Below are positions 35,835 to 47,979 of a stretch of DNA of 64,000 nt, piece after piece. Source of the stretch: Coccinella septempunctata (Eukaryota > Arthropoda > Insecta > Coleoptera > Coccinellidae); NCBI RefSeq assembly GCF_907165205.1, contig NC_058189.1, positions 20,272,001 through 20,336,000 on the forward strand. The letters are read 5' to 3'. The notes beneath the pieces are model-generated. The model was not told where the DNA came from. It worked only from the letters and a program-made list of their open reading frames with translations, and ran no database searches. Numbering within the stretch: position 1 is the stretch's first letter; each line of letters starts with the position of its first letter. A program made the position numbers and the translations under genes.

Positions 35835-36237
35835 TCAAGCACCAATTATCGAATTAACAGCGCAATTCTGTCGGGACGGAGATGCTGGATTGGATAGACC
35901 ACTTTCATGAATCGGTGACAATGTAGGAGTTTTAGTCCTGTGAACAACACTGCGTCTGCGTCTTCTATACTGATTTCCTGGACGACGTTGCGGGGTGCGC
36001 AGTTGCTGCTGTTGTAACAGATTCAGGGCATTAGCAAGTTCTGACTCGCTAATTATTCGACGCCGTGGAAGTGGCGGTAATGTGTGCGCACCCCGAGATA
36101 TATCTGGGTAAATTGGAACTGGAACTAAGTTGCTGATTGTTTGTACCTCGGACATTTCATCGTTTGCCGGTGTTGGGATTACTTGATTCAATTTGGATTG
36201 GACCTGACTTCTTCTGCGATTACTACCTAGGTTACCT
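35835..36237 (-). CDS. Candidate terminal exon of an unknown gene, Arg/Pro/Ser-rich
   Basis: An acceptor TTTTCGATTTCAG lies just before 36237 and the frame stays open for about 134 codons to a TGA at 35835, entering in the third-codon phase (one base carried from an earlier exon). The peptide begins NLGSNRRRSQVQSK, contains SESELANALNLLQQQQ and a basic run NQYRRRRRS, and ends NSIIGA. It is unrelated to the transposons here. Upstream exons on the minus strand were not found and may be beyond the repeats. The family is unknown. Confidence 0.4.
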
Positions 36238-36489
36238 GAAATCGAAAATCACGGCATTGAAATACTAAAAGTTTACTAAAAAGCACATGTATAAATCGCA
36301 AAATGTCCAACAAAAATTGTCGTGACTGTAGGTTATTTAGAGAATTGTTGGTGTATCGATTTCAATCAATTAATTCCAGATTGGATTCTACCACGCCAAT
36401 CTTAAAGAAATGGAAATAGAACAAATGCTATATCCGATTTTTTGAATCAAATTTGATCATGCAATGTACATCATGATATTTGTCTTGTA

Positions 36490-37247
36490 CAGGGTGGGCA
36501 AAGTTGGTGACACCTGAATTACAACTTTTTCAACCCAACGAGATGGAGGAAAATGCATGGCACATTACGGTCGTCTTTTTTCGAGAAACTAATAATGCTA
36601 TCAACTGCATTACTCTATCTTCTTTTGTTTTCGAGTTATTGGTCAAAATTAAAATTTCAACTTCAACATTATCACCGTTTCTGTTTGAGCTAGGATGTTG
36701 AAATGAAAACATTATACAGACACCTACTTTTTTGATAACATTCCAGTGGCGTACTATGTTTTTTCCAACAGGTATATTTGCTGAGCTTAAACATAAAGAT
36801 GTATATTTTCTTATGAAAACAGTAGATTAAAATGACTTAGAAAGACTGAGGGCGATTTATGATATATTTCTGAAACGGTAAAAAAATGGCGATTCTTTTA
36901 AGTCATTGCTACTGTTTTCATAAGAATAACACAACTTTATGTTAGCTCAGCAAATAAACCTGTAGGAGAAAATCATAGCACGCCACTGGATTGCTATCAA
37001 AAAAGTGTCTATATAATGTCTTCATTTCAACATCCTAGCACAAACAGAATCGGAGATAATGACCAAAGTTGAAATCGCCCAAATTTAAATTTTGGCTTAT
37101 AACTCAAAAACAAAAGAAGATAGAGGAATGCAGTTAATGGCATTATTAGTTTATCAAAAAAAGACGACATGACTGCTACATTCATTATCCTCTATCTCGT
37201 TGGGTTAAAAAGTTGTAGTTCAGGTATCACCAATTTTGCTCACTATG
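36490..37247. mobile_element. Foldback element, family H, copy 2
   Basis: CAGGGTGGGCAAAGTTGG and its inverse are flanked by TA. It lacks MITE R and so serves as the empty-site reference for copy 1. Confidence 0.82.
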
Positions 37248-37689
37248 TACAGGGCAATTGGTTATAAATCCCACCCATCTCCCTTTTCTGTACCACTGCT
37301 TGGAAAAAAATTCCGAATAATGAATTTTCGTATAGGTCTCTGCATGTTCCTACTCTCTCAATTCAAATGGGTAGGTAGCAAATTTTTCCTATTATCTCTC
37401 AATTTTTATGAAAATTCTAAATTTTATCTATTCAGCATACCCTATATCTAGTTTTGAAGTAATTACAAAAAATATCGAGCAAGAGATAGACTAAACAAAT
37501 TTTAGAACAACGAACATAACAAATTGTTATGTTCCCACGTCCCATTGTTACGTTGCAAATAAATAAGATCTCTTAATACACAGTTGAACGTGTTCTCTAT
37601 AGAGATGTACTTTATTGTCTGTAAACTTGTTGTACAGGCTAGACAATGATAGGTACATGTTCCTCATCATCTAATGTACTCTCTGACAC
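37248..37689. other. Non-coding stretch without recognised features
   Basis: Only short AT-rich frames are present. Confidence 0.35.
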
Positions 37690-38645
37690 CCCAATTAAAA
37701 AAAGAATCGGAAACTGCATATAAAGCCCTAAGACCATCCTGAAATTTTTAAATTGGACAATGATTAACCAGATGATTTATGGTTTCTTCTGGTTCACAAC
37801 TAGGCCTTTCAACTGAAAAGCATACTATTGCAACGTCCGTGACCTGTTCTTGTCAGAATACACCATATTTTCCTGAGATCAAAACCAGGAACACTATTCG
37901 AGGGATCAGTAATTAATTCTTTGTTGAAAATAGTGCATGTATTCCATTCACACAGCCAAAGGTCTTTGTCCCTTATATTCGAATTAAGAAAAGAGTTAGA
38001 CCATAAAGGTTTACGCGACTTCAGTCTTCGAATTGTATTTTCTGGAATGTAGGATATAATTGGAGACGAGTCGGGATAGAATTGGAATTTATTCCAGGAA
38101 TTCTAAACCGCAGTTTGTCTACGAATATGAGGCGGTAAAATGTTTGAAAGAACTGGTAACCATTGAATAGATGAAGATCTAATAGTTCCAGTTATGGTTC
38201 TCATGAAAAGATTCAGCTGTGCATCAATTTTTTGCACATGAGCACTATTAACCCAAACGGGGCAATAAAATTCAGCAGCCGAAAAAACAAAAGCTAGGGC
38301 TGCCGTTCGAAGAGTAGATGCATCAGTACCCCATGAAGTACCAGCTAGTTTATATATATATTTTTCGTAGTTTTTAACGCAAATTTTCCAAATGAGCTTT
38401 GAAATTTAGCGAGGAATCCAGCTTTACTCCTAGATTTAGAATTGAAGTTAGGTTCCAAAAAAGAATTACCGAAAACTACACTCAATTTTCTATATTTTTG
38501 ATGATTATTCAAATGGAAACACGAAACCTCGGTTTTATTTGGGATAGGACTCAAACGCCACTCAAAAAAGTAACTCCTCAAAATTTCTAAATCTGTAGAT
38601 AGATTATTATTTAAATGAAATTTTTCTGATTTTGACATATAAAGT
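37690..38645 (-). pseudogene. LINE ORF2 C-terminal fragment
   Basis: From 38638 the minus strand reads YFFEWRLSPIPNKTEVSCFH, then AGTSWGTDASTLRTAALAF, QWLPVLSNILPPHIRRQ and RTGHGRC near 37840. This is the region after the YADD block in a jockey/RTE-like ORF2. In-frame stops appear after HIRRQTAV and later. The catalytic core is not present. Confidence 0.78.
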
Positions 38646-38682
38646 GAGACTTTTTGAAAATATACCTATATTATTTCGGGGG

Positions 38683-38722
38683 GGGGGGGTTTGAATCCCC
38701 AAACCCCCCCTGGCTACGCCCG
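38683..38722. repeat. GC-rich hairpin, end of an unidentified element
   Basis: A run of G followed by TTTGAATCCCCAAACCCC and TGGCTACGCCC forms a hairpin at the junction between a LINE fragment and the BEL/Pao relic. The motif resembles ends of dispersed invertebrate repeats. Confidence 0.4.
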
Positions 38723-41700
38723 TGTGGTGAGAGGTCGTCTGTAGGTTCCAATAGTCTTTTCAACACCGGCCACTCTAATGTTTCCATCTGCACAGGGATA
38801 TATTGCAGTGACAATACCTTTAGGCCATGTGTTTCTCGAAAATTGTGAGTCGATAATGATGACTACATCGCCAATACCAATTTTTCTTTTAGAAGATGAA
38901 AACCACTCAGTTCTTTTTATTAGGACAGGAAGATATTCCTTTATCCAGCGTCGCCAAAAATGATCAACCAAAAGTTGTGATTTTCTCCACTGTTTTGTTT
39001 TCTTGTGACTAAATCATTCTCGTCAAAATTTCCAGCTCAGAAGCTGCTCTGATCAAAAAATGGTTCGGTGTGAGTGCTTCACTATCTGCATTGTCCAGTG
39101 AAACGTGAACTGAAGGTCGACTATTCACTAAACTTTCCGCTTCAATCAATAAAGTTTGTAAAACTTCTTCTTGTGGAGATTTATCTTTTAAAGCCCGTTT
39201 GTAACAGCCGAGAATTCTCTGGAGAATTCTCTACCTAATTTTGGTAAGAAAACGGCAGAGATTATTTTGTACGCAACTGAACAGAGAATTCTACCGAAAG
39301 TGCATATGTAACGGTACATAATTCACGGCGCATGAAATCTCGAGTAAATTTTCTAGAGTCTAGAGAGAATTCTCGGCTGTTGCAAACGGGCTTTAGATGA
39401 TACTCAGTGTTATCTTTATCGATTTAACTAAACGCTGCCAGTTGCCACCCATGTGAGGGGCAGAAGGAGGTATGAAGTTAAATTCAATATTATTTGTTGT
39501 CATGCTTGATGTCATTCTGTTTTGGTCAAAATTTTCTATTGCATTTTTCAGTTCTCTTTCTGCTCCTCGTAAATTTGTGCCATTATCTGAAAATGTTCTC
39601 TTGGGGCATCCTCTTCGACCGATTGATCTTCTGATTGCCATTATCGCCGAATCTGTGGTCAAAGAATGAGCTATTTCCAGATGAACTGCACGGGTGCTCA
39701 TGCAAGTGAAGAGTACCCTATATCTCTTTTCACGTCTACGGCCAATTGAAACTTGCATAGGTCCAAAATAGTCCATACCGGTCGTAGGGAAAGGAAAGGT
39801 CTTACGAATGAACCCAGTCGGGATTCTGGCAGCGGGGCCATCTCTGGAATTTCAGGTTTTGCTCTTCTCTTTTCGCAGAACTGACATTCTGTCCAAGAAT
39901 TTCTGACCGCTGACCTCATATTCAGAATCCAATATCGTTGGCGTAGTTCGTTGGCGACGAATTCTTGTCCACTATGTGCTGCTTTGTTGTGATAATAGCG
40001 AATTAGTAATTTTGTGAAATAATTTTTTGGCTCGAGTATGATGGGAAATTTTGCATCATCCGTTAAATCGTTGGAATATATTATTCTGCTTCGGACCCGT
40101 ATAATATCATCGTGATATAAAATTGGAGACAATTTGGACAATTCGCTATATGATTCAACCATTTCACTTGACTTAACAGACTGGAATTCTGCTGAAAAAT
40201 CTTCACTTTGAACACATCTTATCCATAGTTTTTCGGCTATGTCCACTTCGTCGTCAGTTCTCTATCTATGGGTGCTTTCTTCTTGACTTGTTGTAAAAAT
40301 CTCAACATCCAAGCTGTTGTACGAATGAGTTTTAACCACCTCGAGAATCTGGTAATTTTTGGCAAGGCTTCTCTTATATTCACCTTAACGGTTACACCTA
40401 CAAAACTTTTTTTATTTTCCGAAGTATCGAAATCGGGAATCTGATATTGGAGCCATTCTTCAGATTTATTCTTAAAGAAAGAAGGCCCTTCCAACCATCT
40501 GCCACCAGTTTAAAATTCATTTTGATAATTTTCCCTCGTGGCATCATCGGCAACATTTTTTTTGTCGATATCCAATTCCATTTTCTAGCATCGGTATTTT
40601 CTACAATTTCAGACATTCGATGGGCTACAAATGGCTTGAAAATAGTTGGAGTAGCTTTTATCCATCCAGCTACTGTTTTGGAATCAGTTCAATAGAAACA
40701 CTTGCGAATGTTCAAACTATGGTTCTCTTTTATAGTCACTGCTAATCTGCTGCCCAAAACTGCAGCTTGAAGTTCAAGTCTAGGAGTCGAAACGATGTGC
40801 TTGATAGTTGAAACTCTTGATTTTGCCATTACGAAAGAGGTTTATCTCGAATCTTTTTTTGTGATTCGAAAGTATGCAACTGCGGCATAAGCCTGGGCAC
40901 TCGCATCGCAAAAAATGTGGAGTTGAATTTCTTGTGCTTCAAATAAATTCGGAACGTAGCACCTTGGAATACTTAGATTAGTCAGTCTTTCGATATTTCG
41001 TACCCATTTTTTCCATTCAAAGTCCAACTCTGAAGTTAACTCGTCATCCCAGCCAATTTTCGTGAACCAAATTTGTTGAAGTAAGATTCTAGCTGGCTGT
41101 GATGGTAAAGTTACTCAAAAATCCGAATGGATCAAAAATACTCATAACTGCCTTCATAACCTCTCCTTTTGTGACACTCTTCTGTGTCAAAGTCCATTTA
41201 ATTGAAAAGGAGAATGTATCTTCGTTGGGGTTCCAGAAAAGACCTAAAATTCTTTCGGTGGTAGAACTGCTTCTTTTTCGAGATTCATATTTTTTTGATG
41301 GTTACTTCTGCGTTCCTCCGGAATATTTCTCAGAACTTCTTTAGAATTACTCGCCCAGTTTCTGATTGTGAAGCCACCTCGTCTTTGAACCTCCTATGTC
41401 ACCTCCTTTGCCTCCTCGATGGTATCGAAGCTATCCAAGTAATCATCAACATAATGTCTTTCAGTAATGGCTTTGAATGCTTTCGGTTAGGATTGTTTAA
41501 ATTCTGCAGCGTTCTTCCTCACGACGAATTGAGTTGAGGTTGGTGATGAAACCGCACCGAATATCATGGCCACCATTTCGTACACTTTGCGATTTCTCTC
41601 ATACGTTCCTCTACCTTTCCAAAGGAAAAGTTGTGCATTTCTTTCTTCTGGTCTGATTAAAACTCTATGAAACATTTCTTGAATATCTGCTGTTACTGCA

Positions 41701-42395
41701 ATGTTTCTTTGTCTGAATTTGAAAATTACTCCAAGCAGGGAGTTCAACAAATCGGGACCTTTCAGAAGAACGTCGTTTAGACTAACACCATTTGTTTTCG
41801 CCGCAGCATCGAAAACGAATCGTATTTTGCCTGGTTTGTTTTTATTGGTCAAGGCGAAATGTGGTAGAAACCACCTACGTCCGCTTCTTTGTTGGACTTC
41901 ACTGTACGACAATTTTCTAGCATAACCTTTGTCATAGATACTCTTCAATTTTCTTTTCATATTCAAATGCTTCATGTATAACCATCTTTCTTTCGATAGA
42001 CTTGAGCCTAGTCAAAGCAGTGAATTTATTGTTCGGTAATTCGACATCATCGTTTTTCCACAAGAGACCAGTTTCCCATTTGTTTGGACCAATTCTTCTC
42101 GTGGTTTTTTCTAGAATTGCTTCAGCTGGAAGTACGTCCTGATTTTTTCTTTATTATAATATTTCACTCCTAAACAGTCAATTTTGAATTAATTTTTCAC
42201 AAGTTCCAATTCTTCATATTGATGCATAACAAAGAAGGAAAATTCTTCGTCTACTCGCCCCAAATAATTTTTGCCGATATTTCCGTGTAAAACCCATCCT
42301 AATTTTGACTTTGATAGAACTGGATCATTTTTTCCTCCTTCGTGAACTTCTCTGGCAATAATTTAGGTGTATATTATGAATAGTTTCATCCAATC
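38714..42395 (-). pseudogene. BEL/Pao retrotransposon pol relic
   Basis: Minus-strand blocks in order: LSKSKLGWVLHGNIG at about 42330; reverse transcriptase with RFVFDAAAKTNGVSLNDVLL and VTADIQEMFHRV (41487-41975); HIFCDASAQAYAAVAYF at about 40900, where BEL/Pao proteins have an RNase H-like region; the integrase zinc-binding HHCC (AAHSGQEFVANELRQRYW, then CQFC) at about 39880-39980; the integrase core DYFGPM and FSDNGTN; and the C-terminal domain (GDVVIIIDSQF, TWPKGIV). The catalytic Glu position reads GGNWQRLV, with Gln. Frameshifts, stops and MITE R2 break it. Gag, protease and LTRs were not found. Confidence 0.88.
39192..39392. mobile_element. MITE, family R, copy 2 (inverted relative to copy 1)
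   Basis: AGCCCGTTTGTAACAGCCG and its inverse enclose 160 bp that match copy 1 in reverse orientation. A TTA-like duplication flanks it. It interrupts the integrase region of the BEL/Pao relic. Confidence 0.82.
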
Positions 42396-42639
42396 TTGAG
42401 TTATAAATGGTGCAACCCACAAAATGGCGACTTAGTTTTATATATTAAGATATACTTGTTATGCTTGTGTTGGTGTTGGCATTCGTTGCGATTGTAACGG
42501 GTTCCTCTTCAGTTTGTACCAGCATATTTTTTGTGAAGTGAAAAATATGTAAACATCTCAATGAGATGTCAATGTCAATGAGATAGAGTCAATCAAAGAC
42601 TTCTAGTCAATAAACTTGCTATGAATGACTTTTCGAGGG

Positions 42640-43488
42640 ATGCGTGTATTTTTATTGGATCCTATTTGCATCAAAGAATACAAGTTGTGAAAGTTGGGGA
42701 TGAGTTTTCACAAAATATAATACAGAGTTCTGGTGTTCCTCAGGGTAGTATATTGGGGCCATTGCTGTTTCTGATATTTGAATGACCTTCCTGCCTGTTT
42801 GCGATTCTCATTGGCATTGTTGTTCGCGGATGATTTCAAGTTGTCTAGGAGGATCTTGAGCCTACTTGATTGCTCTCTATTGCAGGAGGACTTGAATAGG
42901 GTGGAACAATGGTTCAAGATTAATAAAATGTCTCTCATCAACAAAATCCAACCCGATATATTTCAGTTATGAAATTAATTCGGAAATCATTGAACGCAAA
43001 TCAGAAATTAAGGATTTGGGTATAATCTTTCAAAATAATCTGAAATTTAACACCCATTTTGAATTTATCACCAACAATGCTTACAAGATACTAGGTTTAG
43101 TTCTTAGAAATGGCGAAGATTTTGATTGTAATACTACTATTCTACTATATAAAACTCTTGTGAGACCACACCTTGATTATGCTTCAGTGGTATGGATGCC
43201 AGTAACCATAAGTCATGTTGAAATGATTGAAAAAGTTCAGAAAAGATTTCTTCGATACTTATACCTGAAAAAATACAATGAGTATCCTTTCATGAAGTCA
43301 TATATTTCAATGATGGTTGGAAGACTTCAATATGTGCACATTGATAAACAGACGCAAGTGCAACGCAATTCTTTTCATTTTCAAGATCTCAAATAATTTA
43401 ACATTTCAAGACTGTAATTTTGTTGATCTTGTCAAATTTAAGGTACCTAATTTATATCTGAGGCTTAGAAATAAATAAATAAATAAAT
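42640..43488 (+). pseudogene. 5'-truncated LINE ORF2, plus orientation
   Basis: Frames read RDACIFIGSYLHQRIQVV, SGVPQGSILGPLLFLIF, LALLFADDFKLSRRI (a FADD active-site motif), GIIFQNNLKFNTHF and LVRPHLDYASVVW, ending with a stop near 43396 and an (AAAT)n tail at about 43468-43488. At least two frame breaks separate the blocks. The tail directly abuts the 3' end of the minus-strand LINE that follows. Confidence 0.82.
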
Positions 43489-43840
43489 AATAACTTTATT
43501 TCAAGGAATCTTCGTACAAAGATCAAATGAAATCGACGTCACAAAAATACATCTACAAACGCTTTGCAGCTACAAAGTATTCACTCAGTGAATATGGCTC
43601 AATATAAATAAGACAGTTTTTCAGTCCTTTTTTGAAAACATTTATGTTATTTAAAATTCTTATATTATTTGGTGCATTGAATAATTTTATGCACATGTAC
43701 GAAGGATGTTTTTCCGTTATCGATAATCTGTGAATGGGATAGTGTAGGTTTTCTGATCTTGTGTTATAATCATGCTGAGTAGTATATACCTCAAACTTTT
43801 CTCTGTGCTTGAAAAAAAATATCAAACAATCAAATATATA

Positions 43841-45331
43841 CAACGTGTCCCAAAATTCAACGATAAGCCGGCGCCGTAGGGTGTACATGGTCGTGACTAC
43901 TTCAGAAAAAATAAGAAAAAAAATCCAGCTCACTTTGTTATTTAATTACAAAATAACTTAGAAATTCTTCGAAAATTAACAACCTTCATGACATTTTAAG
44001 TTACTACGGCCACAATTTTTCAAAAATTTTTGTAAATTTTTTTGTGTCGGCAACTTGAGTAGTACTGCTGCCCACTACGATTCCTAAATCTCCTAGAATA
44101 CTTATAGTTTTTACACAAAAAATAATTAAGGTATGTTTTTCCCACAAAATTTTGAAAGATTTTTCCGTTCAGCCCACTTTCCCTCATTGTTTTGTTAAAA
44201 AAAGTATGGAAACTATGGCGGCAAGTTTTTCTTAAAATTTACACAACTAACCAAGATTCCAAAATAGTATAATAATCCAAGAAAAATAGTCGCAAAAAAA
44301 ATATGCGTACCATTTCTTAGAAGGACTAAATTACTTAATTGTTCTCGTTCATATTGACAATTTTTATTATGTGCCGAAATGAGATTGTGTAAAGTCATTT
44401 CTTGGAATTTCAATGGGGTACGTGTGTTGTTGATGAAATTTAGAAATTAAAGAGAAAAATATAGCGAGAGATACACCTTAGAGAAGGATAGTAGATGTTC
44501 TTTGTTTAATAACAATAGCACTGATAAAGAAGTTCCTATTCTCGGCAAAGTCAGTACCAATCTCAGAACATGGATACATGGAATGGAAAAAAAACATTCC
44601 AAAGACTGGAGTGAGATAGTTGCTAAGTGTTGCCAATCAAAATTGAGACAGTTGACTCGGACATCATAAACGTCAATTTTCAGTACGAATAGATAGGAAG
44701 TATGTAAATTTTTCAATATAACGCCACTGCCTTAGTGTCGTGAGTGAGATAGTTGCTTAGTGTTGCCAATCAAAATTGAGACAGTTGACTCGGACATCAT
44801 TAACGTCAATTTTCAGTACGAATAGATAGGAAGTATGTAAATTTTTCAATATAACGCCACTGCCTTAGTGTCGTGCTAGACAGAGGAACATCGAATGTGT
44901 GAACTACAAAAAATTCATCCGTAGCATAAAATGTCAATGGCATAAAACTTGCCGCCATAGTTTCCATACTTTTTTAACAAAACAATTAGGGAAAGTGGGC
45001 TGAACGGAAAAATCTTTCAAAATTTTATGGGAAAAACATATCTTGATTATTTTTTGTGTAAAAACTATAAGTATTCTAGGAGATTTAGGAATCGTGGTGG
45101 GCAACAGTACTACTCAAGTTGCCGACACAAAAAAATTTACAAAAATTTTTGAAAAATTGTGGCCGTAGTAACTCAAAATGTCATGAAGGTTGTTAATTTT
45201 CGAAGAATTTCTAAGTTATTTTGTAATTAAATAACAAAGTGAGCTGGATTTTTTTTCTTATTTTTTCTGAAGTAGTCACGACCATGTACACCCTACGGCG
45301 CCGGCTTATCGTTGAATTTTGGGACAGGTTG
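43841..45331. mobile_element. Foldback element, family K
   Basis: Arms of about 386 bp (43841-44226 and 44946-45331) are highly similar inverted repeats. The ends read CAACGTGTCCCAAAATTC and the inverse, flanked by TA. A 720-bp centre contains repeat V2. It splits the ORF2 C-terminus of the surrounding LINE, whose two halves join logically once it is removed. Confidence 0.88.
44540..44930. repeat. Repeat family V, copy 2, with a 133-bp tandem duplication
   Basis: GTGAGATAGTTGCT occurs at 44611 and again at 44744, and the 133-bp units between are nearly identical. The unit is the reverse complement of 26515-26740, which has it only once. Confidence 0.85.
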
Positions 45332-47733
45332 TATAAGGCATACAGAGTTAAAATTCTATAATATTATTTTTGAAAACTCCTCTACAAGACTCTCTAAAGG
45401 ATAAATGACACATTATTCTTACAATTTTTTTTTAACTTTGAAAATTACATCTACCGCTGAACTACTTCCCCAGAAAATTATACCATACCTCATAATTGAC
45501 TCAGCGTTCGCGAAATAGACTATCCTCAATTCTTTCTCACTTATATACTTTGACAATGTTCTTATGCCAAAACTGATTTTACTTAGTTTAATAGATAAGT
45601 ATTCAATGTGGTCGTACCATTTCAAAATTCTATCAACATATAGACCCAGAAACTTTACAGAATCTTTCACTGGTACACTTCTATTTCCGAGCTGCAAGAT
45701 GTCATTCAGATCTCGGCGTGATTTATCAGTACTGAAAATTAATGCTGCAGTTTTGTCCTCATTTATTATAAGTTTATTGGAGTAGAGCCAATTTTTGATT
45801 ATTGTGAAAGTTTCATCAGCTTTATCACCGAGAATTGAAAAATTCTGACCTTCTAATAATATGTTTGTATCATCTACAAAACAAGTAATATAGTAATTAA
45901 GAGGCATTTGATTAATATACACAGATCATTTACATACAGAATAAATAATATCGGGCCTAGTACACTACCCTGAGGTACTCCTGTTTCAATCTTTTTAAAC
46001 TCTGATTCAGACAACACATCCTTTACTTTAACAGCAACTTTCTGATGGCGACCTCCGAGGTAGGACTCAAACCACCCTTTCACCTCATTACGAACGCCCA
46101 TTTTTTCAAGTTTTTCGAGTAGATAACCATGATTGAGGCAATCATATGCTCTTGTTTGATCAATAAATAAGCCTAAACCGAGTCCATCTCTTTCCAGTAT
46201 TTTTATTATTTCATGAGTGAATTGAAAAATGGCTGTGATCGGAGACCTACCCCCAAGGTATCCATGTTGTGAGTCACTAAATATTTTATTTCTCATGCAA
46301 AATTCTACAAGCCTTGAAGACATCGCTTTTTCAAATATCCGTGAAAAACTAGGGAGAAGACTTATAGGCCTATAGTTTTCAAGTGCATTTTTATTTCCTC
46401 TTTTGTAAATAGGTTTTATTGATGAATATTTCAGCTGATTAGGGAATATTCCAAATTTGAAAGAATTATTGACAATATATGAAATCACAGTACTCAGTTC
46501 ATCGCTACATGATTTGATTAGTGATAGAGGTATCTCATCATAGCCACTGCAATATTTATTTTTGAAACTTTTAATTATTTGAACAATTTCTTCGGGTGAA
46601 ACTTGTGAGAGGGTGAATGTTTCCTTTATATCTGGAGAATAATCAACGAAGGGAAGATCAATAATTTCTTTAGACAACTTCTGAATGAGTGATTCAAAAA
46701 ACGTGGAAAAACTGTTTGACACCTCGGATGGTGACCCTTCAACATAACATTCATTGTTAAGAGTTTTCCCTGTTATATCATTTACTATAGACTACATCAT
46801 TTTTGATTTGTTATCTGAACCTTGAATTTTTTTTTATAGTATGAAGCTTTTGATTTCAATAGAAGAGACTCATAGTTTTTCTTCTCAATTTTATAAAGAT
46901 CGTCATATACTTTGTGGTGAGTTCTCAGTAACAGAAGATTATCTAATTTATTTTTACATTCTAGAATTTCCTGAGTTACAAACATCTTTGTGGAATCCAC
47001 TTTTTCAACATGAACCAGTTTTTTAGGGAATTTCTCAAAAAAAATCAATTAAAATATCTCAACAAAGCTCTCCCATTGAGAATTCACGTCATATTCTGCT
47101 GCTTCAAATACAGACGCCCAGTCCTGCTCCCTCAGATCACTCTCGATAGCCTCAGAAATGAAAAATCTTCTGAATATTGGTTTGTTTATGTTTATTTTAT
47201 GGAATTTAAAAGAAATCTTTTGACCAAAGTGATCTGATATTACAGTTCTGAGCACCTGAGATTCAAATTCAGAGCTATGAAAAGTGGTAAAAATATTATC
47301 TAAGCAACTACTACTGTTAGGTGTTATTCTGGTAGCTTCATGAATTGATTGAGATAGTTCAAATGAACTCATCAGGGATAGAAATTCAATTTTTTCACCA
47401 ACATTCGTTGACTGCAAAAGGTTAATGTTGAAATCACCAGATACGATAATATCTGGGCCCACGCCAATGGAAGCAAGCACCATTTCTAGCCTCTCAAAAA
47501 AAAACAGCTACATCACCACCACTGGGTCTGTAGACCGATAGAACTATCAACTTGGCTTCATTGCTACAGCACTCCACAGGCGCACACTTAAACTGGCCAA
47601 TGACCGAGAAAACACTCAAGTCTTTTCTTTCTTTGCACTTCACTGATTTTCTTGTGTAGATTGCTGCTCCTCCATGTTTTCCACTTTCGCGACAAACAGA
47701 AGAAATCTATTGATTTCCTCTGTTTGAACAGTT

Positions 47734-47808
47734 CTTTTGACGACTTTATATTTAAAGTCGTCAAAAGGACTGTTCTTTTGACGACTTTATATTTAAAGTC
47801 GTCAAAAG
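47734..47808. repeat. Tandemly duplicated 34-bp palindrome
   Basis: CTTTTGACGACTTT, six bases, then its exact inverse occurs at 47734-47767 and again at 47775-47808, a period of 41 bp. It shifts the frame of the LINE endonuclease region. Confidence 0.92.
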
Positions 47809-47979
47809 GACTGTTCAGTTCCTCTTTGGCCTTCCAGTGCTCAGTGATGCACAGTATTTGGCAATCTTTATGGTATAAGAGGAGATTTTGTAAAGAATTC
47901 AAGGCATTCCCCAATGATTGAACGTTCTGATGGATAATGCTGTACCAGTTCTTGGAGTAATCAATCTTATCTTTCTCCG

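Larger units (their letters stand above)
43553..47914 (-). pseudogene. CR1/jockey-group LINE ORF2, interrupted
   Basis: Minus-strand blocks: endonuclease (ITEHW near 47840, IIVSGDFNINLL near 47440, SSCLDNIF, VISDHFG), reverse transcriptase (KPIYKRGNKNALENYRPISL, GLFIDQTRAYDCLNHG, GVPQGSVLGPILFILY, CFVDDTNILLEG near 45870), and the C-terminus, which is split by foldback K (43841-45331) and resumes as RLSITEKHPSYMCIKLF. It belongs with the nearly intact LINE at 58386-62560, which shares NHxYxxxKLE, ESCRGVFK and LSITEKHP. Frameshifts occur near 47490, 46800 and 45900. A duplicated palindrome at 47734-47808 adds another. Confidence 0.88.

Noticed and set aside
38683..38700. tRNA B-box-like GTTTGAATCC suggesting a SINE or tRNA
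   Set aside because: There is no A box or cloverleaf nearby. The match is part of a GC hairpin.
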